Assembly: GCF_004365635.1 (NCBI RefSeq)
Contig: NZ_SOBH01000003.1
Coordinates: 496,001 to 560,000, forward strand
DNA length: 64,000 nucleotides
Reading direction: 5' to 3'
DNA from: Litoreibacter halocynthiae
GTDB lineage: Bacteria > Pseudomonadota > Alphaproteobacteria > Rhodobacterales > Rhodobacteraceae
The notes beneath the pieces are model-generated. The model was not told the DNA's origin. It did not search any database and worked only from the letters and a program-made list of their open reading frames with translations. Shown here in pieces: positions 35,959 through 43,705 of this stretch. The position numbers and the translations under genes were made by a program. The stretch's first letter is position 1; the number at the start of each line of letters is the position of its first letter.

Positions 35959-36055
35959 ACGCCAAGGCTGGGTGGATTCGGGTTGCGGTTTCGTTAAAGG
36001 CACCGCTCCAATCTGGAATTTGATATGTTAGGGTTAACCACAGGAGGGTCCTTCA

Positions 36056-36373
36056 ATGACGAAAATTTCAAAACAAACACAATGCCAAACAGTGATCACC
36101 ACGTTTGAGATGACGCCGGGGACGTGTCAGGATTTGCTGGACGAGCTGACCTCGGCCTATGCGGAGTTTATCTCCAGCCAGCCGGGGTTCATTTCTGCCG
36201 CGCTGCATGTGAACGACGCCCAAACGCGGATCGCCAACTATTCGCAATGGAAGCGGCGCGAGGATTTTCAGGCGATGCTGAGGACCGACGAGATGCGCAA
36301 ACGCAACCGCGTGATTAGCGGGCTGTGCAAGAGCTTCGAGCCGGTGATGTATGAGGTGGTCGAGGGGTTTTGA
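36056..36373 (+). CDS. antibiotic biosynthesis monooxygenase (ABM) domain protein
   Basis: 105 residues with the ferredoxin-like ABM pattern: QTVITTFEMTPGTCQDLLDEL, then SSQPGFISAALHVNDAQTRIANYSQW (PGFxSAxLH...NYxxW hallmark) and the REDFQAML helix. Such dimeric proteins include quinol and haem-degrading monooxygenases, but most are of unknown role. CACAGGAGGG precedes the ATG. It stands alone. Confidence 0.85.
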   Translation: MTKISKQTQCQTVITTFEMTPGTCQDLLDELTSAYAEFISSQPGFISAALHVNDAQTRIANYSQWKRREDFQAMLRTDEMRKRNRVISGLCKSFEPVMYEVVEGF

Positions 36374-36393
36374 CGGCGCGGCGCTGTGCCTTC

Positions 36394-36732
36394 TCAGGTG
36401 ACGCGCACCAGTAGGACCATTGCTGCCAAGGCGCAGCCGACTCCGGCGTATTCGCGCAGGTAAAAACGCTCCCCGAAGGCGTAGTAGCCGATGGCGCAAA
36501 GCGCCAGGAGGGTGAGCATGGAGAACACCACACCCGCCTGCGCCAAGGTCATATAGCGCATGGCGAAGTACCACATGATGGCCGAACTGGCATAGAGCAG
36601 GCCGCCAGCGATGACGTGGCGCGAGTTGAGGGCCATGTCGCCATCCGCGGCGACTTTCAGCAGGTAGTCACCGGTAATGACGATCAACGCGGTGAGCAGG
36701 CAAAATCCGTATCCAAGAGCAATATTGAGCAT
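36394..36732 (-). CDS. small four-helix DMT/SMR-like membrane protein
   Basis: 112 residues from ATG 36732 with four hydrophobic helices: YGFCLLTALIVITGDYLLK, a middle pair around HVIAGGLLYASSAIMWYFAM and TLAQAGVVFSMLTLLALCAIGYYAF, and AGVGCALAAMVLLVRV. The acidic residue in helix 1 (ITGDYLLK) and the half-EamA look suggest a small multidrug-resistance-like or half-DMT protein that dimerises. The substrate is unknown. Confidence 0.75.
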   Translation of the reverse strand: MLNIALGYGFCLLTALIVITGDYLLKVAADGDMALNSRHVIAGGLLYASSAIMWYFAMRYMTLAQAGVVFSMLTLLALCAIGYYAFGERFYLREYAGVGCALAAMVLLVRVT

Positions 36733-36860
36733 CGGGGCACCCCCGTGGGCTGACAAAAGAACTTGTTGATATGGTGGGGAGTGTAGCTGATTTGGCTGGT
36801 TACGGCGCGTGAGGAATGTGTGAGGGGGACCCTAAGTCACTTTTCTGAGCGATCAGCTTT

Positions 36861-37394
36861 CTAGAACGGGTCGGTCGAAGCGCCGAAGGGATCACGTTTC
36901 TGGATATTATTCCAGCATTCACCCAGTTTGAGCAGAGCTGCTTTGGAGCCGCTCAAGCTAAATGTCGCTAGTCTAGCAAGGTTGCTATTATATAATGCGA
37001 CAGCTGAACCCGCAGCTAACTCTCCTACAAATTTTCCCGCAGTTTTTCCGTTGTTCAAGCCCGCAGAAATACCTGACTGGTGAGCTTTGCCATCAACAGT
37101 CCACCGCGAATAGTCTATATCGACGATAAAGCTAATTTTTCTCTCTTGGAGACGCCAACGGTTGTCAAAAAAGAACACCGCCGCGAAGCCGCTGTCATAA
37201 GCAGTTATACTCAAAGTCTGGCCAGATCGGTTGTAGGTTTCAGCATTACACCAGAACTTGTTGTCTGCTGTGTCGTAGGTAAGGCTGACCTTCCAAGCCT
37301 TGTGGGCGAACAGATTAGAGCTTTCATACCGCTCGGCAATTGCAGAGCCGGATCCAGCAACCAAAAACAAGAAACATAATAATATTGGTTTCAA
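36861..37394 (-). CDS. secreted hypothetical protein
   Basis: 177 residues with a signal peptide (MKPILLCFLFLVAGSGSAIA). The mature part is beta-rich with two cysteines (KFWCNAETYNRSG and LLKLGECWNNI) that could form a disulfide, and the end of domain LATFSLSGSKAALLKLGEC recalls small secreted Rhodobacterales proteins that end in an SLxGSxxAL...C motif (loosely like invasion-associated IalB). Base composition is more A+T-rich than its neighbours, hinting at a recent arrival. No function is assigned. Confidence 0.7.
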   Translation of the reverse strand: MKPILLCFLFLVAGSGSAIAERYESSNLFAHKAWKVSLTYDTADNKFWCNAETYNRSGQTLSITAYDSGFAAVFFFDNRWRLQERKISFIVDIDYSRWTVDGKAHQSGISAGLNNGKTAGKFVGELAAGSAVALYNSNLARLATFSLSGSKAALLKLGECWNNIQKRDPFGASTDPF

Positions 37395-37459
37395 ATCAAC
37401 ACCCTCCGACCCTGAGAATAATCATATTCTTTGATCGGTCAACGACCTGAGCGCGAAAT

Positions 37460-39667
37460 TCACCTCTTCCCCCGCCCCTTAACACCACCCCGTTGCCCCG
37501 GCCTGCCAGCCGTAGACCGTCCGCTCATTTTCTGGCCGTCGGCCACGGCTTTCTCCACCGCGTATTGACGCGCCAGAGGATCGTCGGAGATCACCAGATC
37601 GACGGTCTCCAGCCGCTTGACCTCGTCACGTAAACGCGCCGCTTCTTCGAACTCAAGGTTCTCGGCGGCCTTGCGCATGTCGGTGCGCAGGCCGTCCAGC
37701 ACGGCTTGCAAGTTGGCTCCGGCCAAAGGCGCGTCGATGGTGGCGGTGACGCGGTTCATGTCGACGTCGCCTTTGTAGAGACCGGCGAGAATGTCCTCGA
37801 CGTTCTTTTTCACCGTGGCGGGGGTGATGCCGTGTTCCTCGTTATAAGCGATCTGCTTGGCGCGGCGGCGGTCGGTTTCGCCCATGGCGCGCTCCATGCT
37901 GCCAGTGATGCGGTCGGCATACATGATGACGCGGCCGTCGGCATTGCGGGCGGCGCGGCCGATGGTCTGGATGAGGGAGGTCTCGGAGCGTAGGAAGCCC
38001 TCCTTATCGGCGTCCAGAATGGCGACGAGGCCGCATTCGGGGATGTCGAGCCCTTCGCGCAGCAGGTTGATGCCGATGAGGACGTCGAAGGCACCAAGGC
38101 GCAGGTCGCGCAGGATTTCGATCCGCTCGATCGTGTCGATGTCGGAGTGCATGTAGCGGACCTTGATACCGTTTTCATGCAGGAACTCGGTTAGGTCCTC
38201 GGCCATGCGTTTGGTCAGGGTGGTGACCAGCGTGCGCATGCCCTTGGCGGTGACTTTGCGGATTTCGTCCATGACGTCGTCGACTTGCGTCTCGACGGGG
38301 CGGATTTCGATCATCGGGTCCAAGAGGCCGGTGGGGCGGATCACTTGTTCAACGAAAACGCCACCGGATTGCTCGATTTCCCACGCCGCGGGGGTGGCGG
38401 AGACGAAGACGGATTGCGGGCGCATGGCGTCCCATTCCTCGAATTTCAGCGGTCGGTTGTCCATGCAAGACGGCAGGCGGAAGCCGTGTTCGGCCAGCGT
38501 GAATTTCCGGCGGTAGTCACCTTTATACATGCCACCGATTTGCGGGACGGAGACGTGGGACTCGTCCGCGAAAACGATGGCGTTGTCAGGGATGAACTCG
38601 AACAGGGTGGGGGGCGGCTCCCCCGGTGCGCGGCCTGTGAGGTAGCGGGAGTAGTTTTCGATGCCGTTGCACACACCTGTAGCTTCCAGCATTTCGAGGT
38701 CGAAATTGACGCGTTGTTCAAGGCGTTGGGCTTCGAGCAGTTTGCCCTCGCCCGTCAGCTGCGGCAGCCGCAGCGCCAACTCCTTTTTGATGCCTTTGAT
38801 GGCCTGCTGCATGGTCGGGCGAGGCGTGACGTAGTGAGAGTTCGCATAGATGCGGACGCGGTCGAAAGTGTCGGTTTTGGTGCCGGTGAGCGGATCAAAT
38901 TCGGCAATGGTTTCCAGCTCCTCGCCGAAGAAGGACAGCCGCCATGCGCGATCATCGAGGTGGGCGGGCCAGATTTCCAACGAGTCGCCGCGCACGCGGA
39001 ATGTGCCGCGCTGGAAGGCTTGGTCGTTGCGCTTGTAGGCCTGTGCAATGAGGTCGGCCATGACCTTGCGCTGGTCGTATTCCTGGCCCACATGCAGGTC
39101 TTGGGTCATCGCACCATAGGTCTCCACCGAGCCGATGCCGTAGATGCACGAGACCGAGGCGACGATGATCACATCGTCACGCTCCAAAAGCGCGCGGGTG
39201 GCGGAGTGGCGCATCCGGTCGATCTGCTCGTTGATCTGGGATTCCTTCTCGATGAAGGTATCCGAGCGGGCGACATAGGCCTCGGGCTGGTAGTAGTCGT
39301 AGTAGCTGACGAAATATTCCACGGCATTGTCGGGGAAGAAGCCTTTGAACTCGCCATAGAGTTGCGCCGCGAGGGTCTTGTTCGGGGCAAGGATGATCGC
39401 GGGGCGGTTGGTTTCCTCGATGAGTTTAGCCATCGTAAAGGTTTTGCCGGTACCTGTGGCCCCAAGGAGGACTTGGTCGCGGTCGCCATTCAATATGCCC
39501 GCTTTCAGCTCACGGATCGCCGTCGGCTGGTCGCCTGCGGGCTCGAATTCCGTTTCCAGCCGGAACTTGATGCCACCTTCCAGCTTGCCACGGGTTTTCA
39601 CGTCCGGTGCCGGATTGGACAGGATCGGAAGTTGATCCGGCATCTGTTCGGGGGAGTTGTTGTGCAT
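37460..39667 (-). CDS. uvrB: excinuclease ABC subunit B
   Basis: 735 residues. Walker [11 protein letters not shown] lies near residue 70, the beta-hairpin is [12 protein letters not shown], Walker B-type [10 protein letters not shown], motif V region [13 protein letters not shown], motif [11 protein letters not shown], and the C-terminal UVR domain is [15 protein letters not shown], which contacts UvrC. It verifies DNA damage with UvrA in nucleotide excision repair. The start at 39667 (GAGGAA upstream) was chosen; the frame continues to 39811 through the divergent promoter. A C-terminal tail rich in Gly, Arg and Lys ([15 protein letters not shown]) is an extension. Confidence 0.96.
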   Translation of the reverse strand: MHNNSPEQMPDQLPILSNPAPDVKTRGKLEGGIKFRLETEFEPAGDQPTAIRELKAGILNGDRDQVLLGATGTGKTFTMAKLIEETNRPAIILAPNKTLAAQLYGEFKGFFPDNAVEYFVSYYDYYQPEAYVARSDTFIEKESQINEQIDRMRHSATRALLERDDVIIVASVSCIYGIGSVETYGAMTQDLHVGQEYDQRKVMADLIAQAYKRNDQAFQRGTFRVRGDSLEIWPAHLDDRAWRLSFFGEELETIAEFDPLTGTKTDTFDRVRIYANSHYVTPRPTMQQAIKGIKKELALRLPQLTGEGKLLEAQRLEQRVNFDLEMLEATGVCNGIENYSRYLTGRAPGEPPPTLFEFIPDNAIVFADESHVSVPQIGGMYKGDYRRKFTLAEHGFRLPSCMDNRPLKFEEWDAMRPQSVFVSATPAAWEIEQSGGVFVEQVIRPTGLLDPMIEIRPVETQVDDVMDEIRKVTAKGMRTLVTTLTKRMAEDLTEFLHENGIKVRYMHSDIDTIERIEILRDLRLGAFDVLIGINLLREGLDIPECGLVAILDADKEGFLRSETSLIQTIGRAARNADGRVIMYADRITGSMERAMGETDRRRAKQIAYNEEHGITPATVKKNVEDILAGLYKGDVDMNRVTATIDAPLAGANLQAVLDGLRTDMRKAAENLEFEEAARLRDEVKRLETVDLVISDDPLARQYAVEKAVADGQKMSGRSTAGRPGQRGGVKGRGKR

Positions 39668-39797
39668 GTCGCGCGATTCCTCGGAGGTTGCTCCTAAGAT
39701 GAGGCTTTTGGCAGCAGCTTCAACCCGTGCTGTTTTGTGCTCTTGCCATGGGGTGTCAGGAGCGCGATATATACACAGAGTTTTTGGAGACGATCCC

Positions 39798-40109
39798 ATG
39801 CGCGCACGCATCTACCAGCCAACCAGAACCGCCATGCAATCAGGCACGGCCAAGACCAAGAATTGGGTTTTGGAGTTTGTGAACGAAACGGCCCGTGAAG
39901 TGGACCCGTTGATGGGCTGGACGTCGTCGGCTGACACGCAAGCGCAGGTGAAGCTGACTTTCGACAGCAAGGAAGCCGCGCTGGATTATGCCAAAGACAA
40001 GGGCATCGTCGCGGTCGTCACTGACCCCAAGAAACGCAAACCGGTGATCCGCCCGGGCGGATACGGCGAGAATTTCGCGACGAACCGTCGTGGGGTTTGG
40101 ACGCACTAA
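39798..40109 (+). CDS. complex I accessory subunit, NDUFS4-like (ETC complex I subunit family)
   Basis: 103 residues. [14 protein letters not shown], then [25 protein letters not shown] and [16 protein letters not shown] match the 18-kDa NDUFS4/AQDQ accessory subunit of NADH:ubiquinone oxidoreductase, found in alphaproteobacteria and mitochondria. It stabilises the NADH-oxidising arm. It lies away from the nuo operon, as is usual. It is divergent from uvrB and overlaps the cdsA stop by 4 bases. Confidence 0.92.
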   Translation: MRARIYQPTRTAMQSGTAKTKNWVLEFVNETAREVDPLMGWTSSADTQAQVKLTFDSKEAALDYAKDKGIVAVVTDPKKRKPVIRPGGYGENFATNRRGVWTH

Positions 40110-41068
40110 CCTCCGTAGTAATACCGCGTAATGTGAAAAAACACTGGCGCGGCAAAGACCACCGAGTCGAGCTGATCGACGAAGCCGCCTTGGCCGGGGA
40201 TCAGGTGGCCCCAGTTCTTGATGCCGCGATCTGACTTGATTGCCGCCAGAACCAGCGAGCCGCCGACGCCGATCAAATAGGCCATCAATGCCATCGCCAT
40301 TGAGGCGAGCGGCGAGAACGGCGTCATCCATGTCAGAAGAAAGCCTAAGCCCGCTGCCAGCGCGGCCCCGCAGAGTATTCCTTCGCGGGTTTTGGGAGAT
40401 ACGGCGGGTGCAACCTTTGTCTTCCCGATCCGGCGACCCGCGAAATATTCCATCAGATCGCCTATTTGGATCACGAAGACCAAATAGGCGATCAGAAGCG
40501 GTGTTCGACTGCCGTAACCGGGAATATCGAGCGTCACCAGCGCGGGGATATAACTGGCGCAGAACACGCAGATCATCAGGCCCCATTGGGTTTCCGAAAT
40601 GCGGGCGAGGAAGTTCTTGTTTGCCCCTTTGCCGCCTCGCAAAACGCTGAGGATTGGCAACAATAAAAACGCATAAACGGGGATCAGGGTGGAAAACAAC
40701 CCGACCTCCCCCCACCAGATCAGCACGTATTGAAGCGGCAGAATGACGTAGAAGCTGGCGATAAGGGACCAGTGATCCGCGTTCGTCTTGGTGGTCAGCG
40801 TCAGGAATTCGCGCAAGGCGGCGAGCGAGCAGAAGGCGAACAGGACGATGATCCCGACGGGCCCCAGCAGCAGCGCGATGGAGAACAAAAACACCATGCC
40901 CCACCAGCTGTGGACCCGTGTCAGATAGGTTTCCACAGTAAGGTTGGCATGCGTCTTGTGCAGGCGTGCGCGCAGCACTTCGCCGATCAACGTCGCGATC
41001 ACGAGGAGACCACAGCAGGCGGCCAGCAGGAGCAAGAGGTCAGAATTGGTTTGGGTCATTTCCATCAC
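40106..41068 (-). CDS. cdsA: phosphatidate cytidylyltransferase (CdsA-type)
   Basis: 320 residues with eight or so hydrophobic helices. The C-terminal signature region SDRGIKNWGHLIPGQGGFVDQLDS matches the CTP_transf_1 pattern (SxxKRxxxxKDxxxxxPGHGGxxDRxD) with substitutions, including Gln for the usual His and QLD for DRxD. VSPKTREGILCG lies just before it. It makes CDP-diacylglycerol from CTP and phosphatidate. The start overlaps the plsC stop (ATGA), so two consecutive steps of phospholipid synthesis are coupled. The substitutions suggest this is a second, YnbB-like CdsA; the housekeeping copy normally sits with bamA-type genes. Confidence 0.82.
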   Translation of the reverse strand: MMEMTQTNSDLLLLLAACCGLLVIATLIGEVLRARLHKTHANLTVETYLTRVHSWWGMVFLFSIALLLGPVGIIVLFAFCSLAALREFLTLTTKTNADHWSLIASFYVILPLQYVLIWWGEVGLFSTLIPVYAFLLLPILSVLRGGKGANKNFLARISETQWGLMICVFCASYIPALVTLDIPGYGSRTPLLIAYLVFVIQIGDLMEYFAGRRIGKTKVAPAVSPKTREGILCGAALAAGLGFLLTWMTPFSPLASMAMALMAYLIGVGGSLVLAAIKSDRGIKNWGHLIPGQGGFVDQLDSVVFAAPVFFHITRYYYGG

Positions 41069-41703
41069 GCGTGCCCTCGTGCCGGAATCAGGTCACGCAG
41101 GGCGTCGGAGGCGCGTTTGAGGAAGGCGTTCTTGGCCTCTTCTTCGCGCACATGAACGGGGGCACCAAAGGTGACGGTGCAGGCAAGAGGGACGGGGATC
41201 ACCTCGCCCGATGGCATGATGTGGGAAATGTTGTCGATCCAGCAGGGGACCAGATCAATCTCGGGGCGTTGGCGGGCGATGTTGTAGAGGCCGGCCTTGA
41301 ACGGCATTAGCGGGTCTTCAGTTCGGTTGCGGCCACCTTCGGGGAAGATGATGATCGACGCGCCCTCGTCCAAGGCTTCGACGATCTTTGCGATTGGATC
41401 CTCGGTGCGGTGCTCGGCACGGCGGTCGATCAGGATGCCTTGGAACACGTCGCGCCCGATGAAGGCGCGCAGCTTGTTTTTCAGCCAGTAGTCGGCCGCG
41501 GCCACGGCGCGGGTATCGCGGCGCAGGGCCGCGGGCAGGACTGTCCAGATCAGGGGAAGGTCCGCATTGGAGGAGTGGTTGGCGTAGTAGATGCGTTGAC
41601 GACGTACGGGCTCGATCCCGCGCCAGTCAGCACGCGCGGCGGTGATGAACTGCGCGAAGACGATCAGAAAATGCCCAACGATGGAGGCGGCGAAACGGCG
41701 CAT
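41065..41703 (-). CDS. plsC: 1-acyl-sn-glycerol-3-phosphate acyltransferase family protein
   Basis: 212 residues. The acyltransferase box is NHSSNAD (NHxxxxD) with GRDVFQGILIDR and the acyl-binding IIFPEGGRN (FPEGxR) motifs. One N-terminal hydrophobic helix (ASIVGHFLIVFAQFI) anchors it. It acylates lysophosphatidic acid, the step before CdsA, with which it overlaps. Start ATG 41703 is preferred; a GTG at 41730 is in frame. A YnbB/YnbA-like paralogous pair role is possible. Confidence 0.85.
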   Translation of the reverse strand: MRRFAASIVGHFLIVFAQFITAARADWRGIEPVRRQRIYYANHSSNADLPLIWTVLPAALRRDTRAVAAADYWLKNKLRAFIGRDVFQGILIDRRAEHRTEDPIAKIVEALDEGASIIIFPEGGRNRTEDPLMPFKAGLYNIARQRPEIDLVPCWIDNISHIMPSGEVIPVPLACTVTFGAPVHVREEEAKNAFLKRASDALRDLIPARGHA

Positions 41704-41762
41704 ATGGGGGTCTCTTTTTATTTGGTCCACCCAAGGGACAAGGTTTGCGTGCTTTAATCAAG

Positions 41763-41794
41763 AAAAACCGCGCCCCCGGGGAGGAGGGCGCGGT
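41763..41794 (-). terminator. terminator of the pspA-YiaA/B unit
   Basis: Arms 41767-41775 and 41786-41794 (9-bp perfect stem, 10-base loop), followed on the minus strand by T residues (41763-41767). It lies 19 bases past the YiaA/B stop. Confidence 0.85.
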
Positions 41795-41812
41795 CGCTAT
41801 CGTGAGGATCGG

Positions 41813-42100
41813 TTAAGCAGCTTTGTCGACCGTCACGTAGTCCTCGAGGATTTTCTCGTTCTTGGCGCGTTCGATTTGCTGGATGCGGTCTTCGTTGATC
41901 CGCTCGTCAAAGCGATATTTGACGAAGTTCACCAAACTGAGCGACAGCATCAGGATACCGATACCCCAGTAACCTTTGGTGGCCAGCGGCACGTCAGGAG
42001 ACATGTAGAGCGACAGTGCCAGCATACCATAGGCGATAAAAACACCAGCCAAATTCACCATCATGATCAGGGCGTTGTCGGATTTGAATGCATTGTTCAT
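41813..42100 (-). CDS. YiaA/YiaB-type two-helix inner-membrane protein
   Basis: 95 residues with two membrane helices (MVNLAGVFIAYGMLALSLYMS and KGYWGIGILMLSLSLVNFVKY), the YiaAB domain, and a charged helical C-tail. YiaA/B proteins are of unknown biochemical role and are often linked to envelope stress. It lies 38 bases after pspA with AAGGAA in front and is followed by a terminator, so it is the second gene of the pspA transcript and should share its TetR control. Confidence 0.87.
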   Translation of the reverse strand: MNNAFKSDNALIMMVNLAGVFIAYGMLALSLYMSPDVPLATKGYWGIGILMLSLSLVNFVKYRFDERINEDRIQQIERAKNEKILEDYVTVDKAA

Positions 42101-42138
42101 TGGATTATTCCTTGTCTTAGATATTGGGTTTGAATGGG

Positions 42139-42816
42139 TTATTTCTTGGACTTCAGGCGCTTGAGGACATCTGCCCCCGTGGCCCGTGTCGCGGCACCGT
42201 ATCCGGCATCCGACATGCGATCTGCGAGCGTTTCGTGGCTCAGGTCGCGGTCGATATCGGCGAGGATTTCTGCCTGCTCGAACGGGTCGTCCTTCTTCAA
42301 CACGTTGGCGATCAGCTCTTCCGCCTCGGCCACGCTGGATTGCCCTTGCAGGGTTGTGTTCAGCTTGGCTTGTATCGACTGCTCGTAGCGCACGGCCTTT
42401 GCCGTGATGGCCCCTTGCTTCAGGTCGATGATGCGTCGATGGCCGGTCTCGATGCTTTGACGCAGACGCATAATGCGCTGGTCAAGGCGGGCGAGGGTTT
42501 GGCGACGGACCTCCAGCTCGTTTTCAAGCTGGGCGATCGCGTTGGCCGCCTCGGTGGCTATGGCTTCGTTGTCATCGTCCAGCGCCTTTGTGGCACGATC
42601 TGTAAGGTCAGATACGCGGGCCTCGATCGAGCGGACCTGGCGATCCTCGCCGCGGTGGCGTTGGATCAGGCTGGCAAGCGTCGCCTTGGCAGCGGCGAGG
42701 CTGCTTGAGGCTTCACGGGTCTTTTGTTCAATCAATTCGATGGCATAGACGTCGCGGACCTTTTCTTCGGCCCGGGCGTTCGCACCGGTCATAAGGGTCT
42801 TCAAAGTCAAAAACAT
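42139..42816 (-). CDS. pspA: PspA/IM30 family membrane-stress protein
   Basis: 225 residues, long coiled coil. The N-terminal part (MFLTLKTLMTGANARAEEKV) is the membrane-binding region, followed by the four-helix hairpin (AAAKATLASLIQRHRGEDRQVRSIEARVSDL and LENELEVRRQTLARLDQRIMRLRQSIE, shown only by these segments' ends). PspA polymerises on the inner membrane and guards proton leakage. There is no pspF or pspBC; control appears to pass to the adjacent TetR regulator. TAGGAGAG precedes the ATG, and three operator palindromes lie in its promoter. Confidence 0.9.
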   Translation of the reverse strand: MFLTLKTLMTGANARAEEKVRDVYAIELIEQKTREASSSLAAAKATLASLIQRHRGEDRQVRSIEARVSDLTDRATKALDDDNEAIATEAANAIAQLENELEVRRQTLARLDQRIMRLRQSIETGHRRIIDLKQGAITAKAVRYEQSIQAKLNTTLQGQSSVAEAEELIANVLKKDDPFEQAEILADIDRDLSHETLADRMSDAGYGAATRATGADVLKRLKSKK

Positions 42817-42845
42817 CTTGGTCTCTCCTACATGGTAGCGTTTCG

Positions 42846-42858
42846 TGAACGCTGTTCA
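42846..42858. promoter_or_regulatory. TetR operator 1 (pspA promoter)
   Basis: TGAACGCTGTTCA, palindrome TGAAC-N3-GTTCA. It sits just downstream of the predicted transcription start of pspA, 30 bases before the start codon. Confidence 0.75.
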
Positions 42859-42865
42859 TGAATTC

Positions 42866-42893
42866 AAGATACGTGTTTCTGAACATTGTTCAA
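42866..42893 (-). promoter_or_regulatory. predicted pspA promoter
   Basis: On the minus strand TTGAAC (42893-42888) and TATCTT (42871-42866) form a -35/-10 pair with 16-base spacing. The -35 hexamer is part of TetR operator 2, so binding would block RNA polymerase. Confidence 0.5.
42880..42892. promoter_or_regulatory. TetR operator 2 (pspA promoter)
   Basis: TGAACATTGTTCA, a perfect palindrome around the central base. Overlaps the predicted pspA -35 hexamer. Confidence 0.78.
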
Positions 42894-42902
42894 GAAATAT
42901 TT

Positions 42903-42915
42903 TGAACAATGTTCA
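42903..42915. promoter_or_regulatory. TetR operator 3 (upstream of pspA, at tetR stop)
   Basis: TGAACAATGTTCA, a perfect palindrome around the central base, 23 bp from operator 2. Its last three bases are the stop codon of the regulator gene. Confidence 0.75.
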
Positions 42916-43521
42916 CTTTTCTGACGGAGTGGAGGTTAAGTGACTGAAAACAAGGGTAATCATGTGTTCAAGTTGATCAATAGGGACACCTGAGATCCGC
43001 TTTTCCAGCCCCAAAAGCACGATTCCATGCACCGAGGAGAACAGCCCACGGGTCATAAGACTCACATCTTCGGGCGACATATCGGGGAAGATTCGCTTGA
43101 GCGGATCAGCAATCAGCGAAAACACCTTTTGTAATTCTTCAAGATACCACTTCGGTACAGATTCTTCGGTCGAGACCTCTAGATCAAAAAGGGTGCGCCA
43201 TGCGGGAGTGTTGTCCCGCGCGAAGTGCAGGTAGGCATGGGACATCGCGATCATGGTTTTGACGGGATGGCCGGGAGGTTCCGCCGCGACCGCAGCTGAG
43301 ACCTGAGCACCAACGCGCTTGAACGTGCGTGCATTCACGGCCATCACCAGATCGTTCATGTCGCCAAAGACATTGTAGATGGCTCCGACCGCGCAGCCTG
43401 CTTCCTTGGCAAGGTCACGGGCGCGGACCGCCGAGATGCCGCCGACCTTGATCCGCTCCTCAGCAAGGTCAATAAGCTTTGCACGCAAATCTTCGCGCTT
43501 CTTTTGAACTTTACCCGCCAT
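42913..43521 (-). CDS. TetR/AcrR family regulator of the pspA operon
   Basis: 202 residues. N-terminal helix-turn-helix LRAKLIDLAEERIKVGGISAVRARDLAKEAGCAVGAIYNVFGDMNDL region at about 10-57 (recognition helix VGAIYNVFG), then an all-helical ligand/dimer domain resembling the WHG-type C-terminal domain (TPAWRTLFDLEVS). It lies directly upstream of pspA on the same strand. Four copies of one palindrome, three in the pspA promoter and one in front of its own start (43532-43544), make it the evident repressor of pspA-YiaA/B and of itself. The signal is unknown; lipid-like ligands are common for this class. The start at 43521 follows AAGGGGG. Confidence 0.87.
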   Translation of the reverse strand: MAGKVQKKREDLRAKLIDLAEERIKVGGISAVRARDLAKEAGCAVGAIYNVFGDMNDLVMAVNARTFKRVGAQVSAAVAAEPPGHPVKTMIAMSHAYLHFARDNTPAWRTLFDLEVSTEESVPKWYLEELQKVFSLIADPLKRIFPDMSPEDVSLMTRGLFSSVHGIVLLGLEKRISGVPIDQLEHMITLVFSHLTSTPSEK

Positions 43522-43531
43522 ATGGCCCCCT

Positions 43532-43544
43532 TGAACTATGTTCA
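43532..43544. promoter_or_regulatory. TetR operator 4 (autoregulatory)
   Basis: TGAACTATGTTCA, the same TGAAC-N3-GTTCA palindrome, 10 bases before the regulator's start codon. Confidence 0.75.
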
Positions 43545-43615
43545 CGTTTAACCAGTGGCGATAAAGAAGCAAAGCCCTTGCGTTTCGATGCCGCCTTTCG
43601 CAATAAGCGGGCAGC

Positions 43616-43692
43616 GGTCCCTTAGCTCAACTGGATAGAGCAGCTGACTTCTAATCAGCAGGTTGAGGGTTCGAGTCCTTCAGGGATCGCCA
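43616..43692 (+). tRNA. tRNA-Arg (anticodon UCU)
   Basis: 77 bases with the 3' CCA encoded. The 7-bp acceptor stem pairs GGTCCCT with AGGGATC (one G-U). The D arm contains TAGCTCA...AGAGC, the anticodon stem GCTGA/TCAGC encloses loop CTTCTAA (anticodon TCT), and the T arm contains GGTTCGAGTCC. Reads AGA codons, rare in GC-rich genomes. Its 3' end faces the T6SS effector gene. Confidence 0.95.
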
Positions 43693-43705
43693 TTAGCCAA
43701 AAACG

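Noticed and set aside
38285-39697. 470-codon plus-strand frame opposite uvrB
   Set aside because: Shadow of uvrB, no motif, no ribosome site.
39668-39797. Possible SOS (LexA) box upstream of uvrB
   Set aside because: Neither GTTC-N7-GTTC nor GAAC-N7-GAAC is present; a GTGC repeat in the region is too weak.
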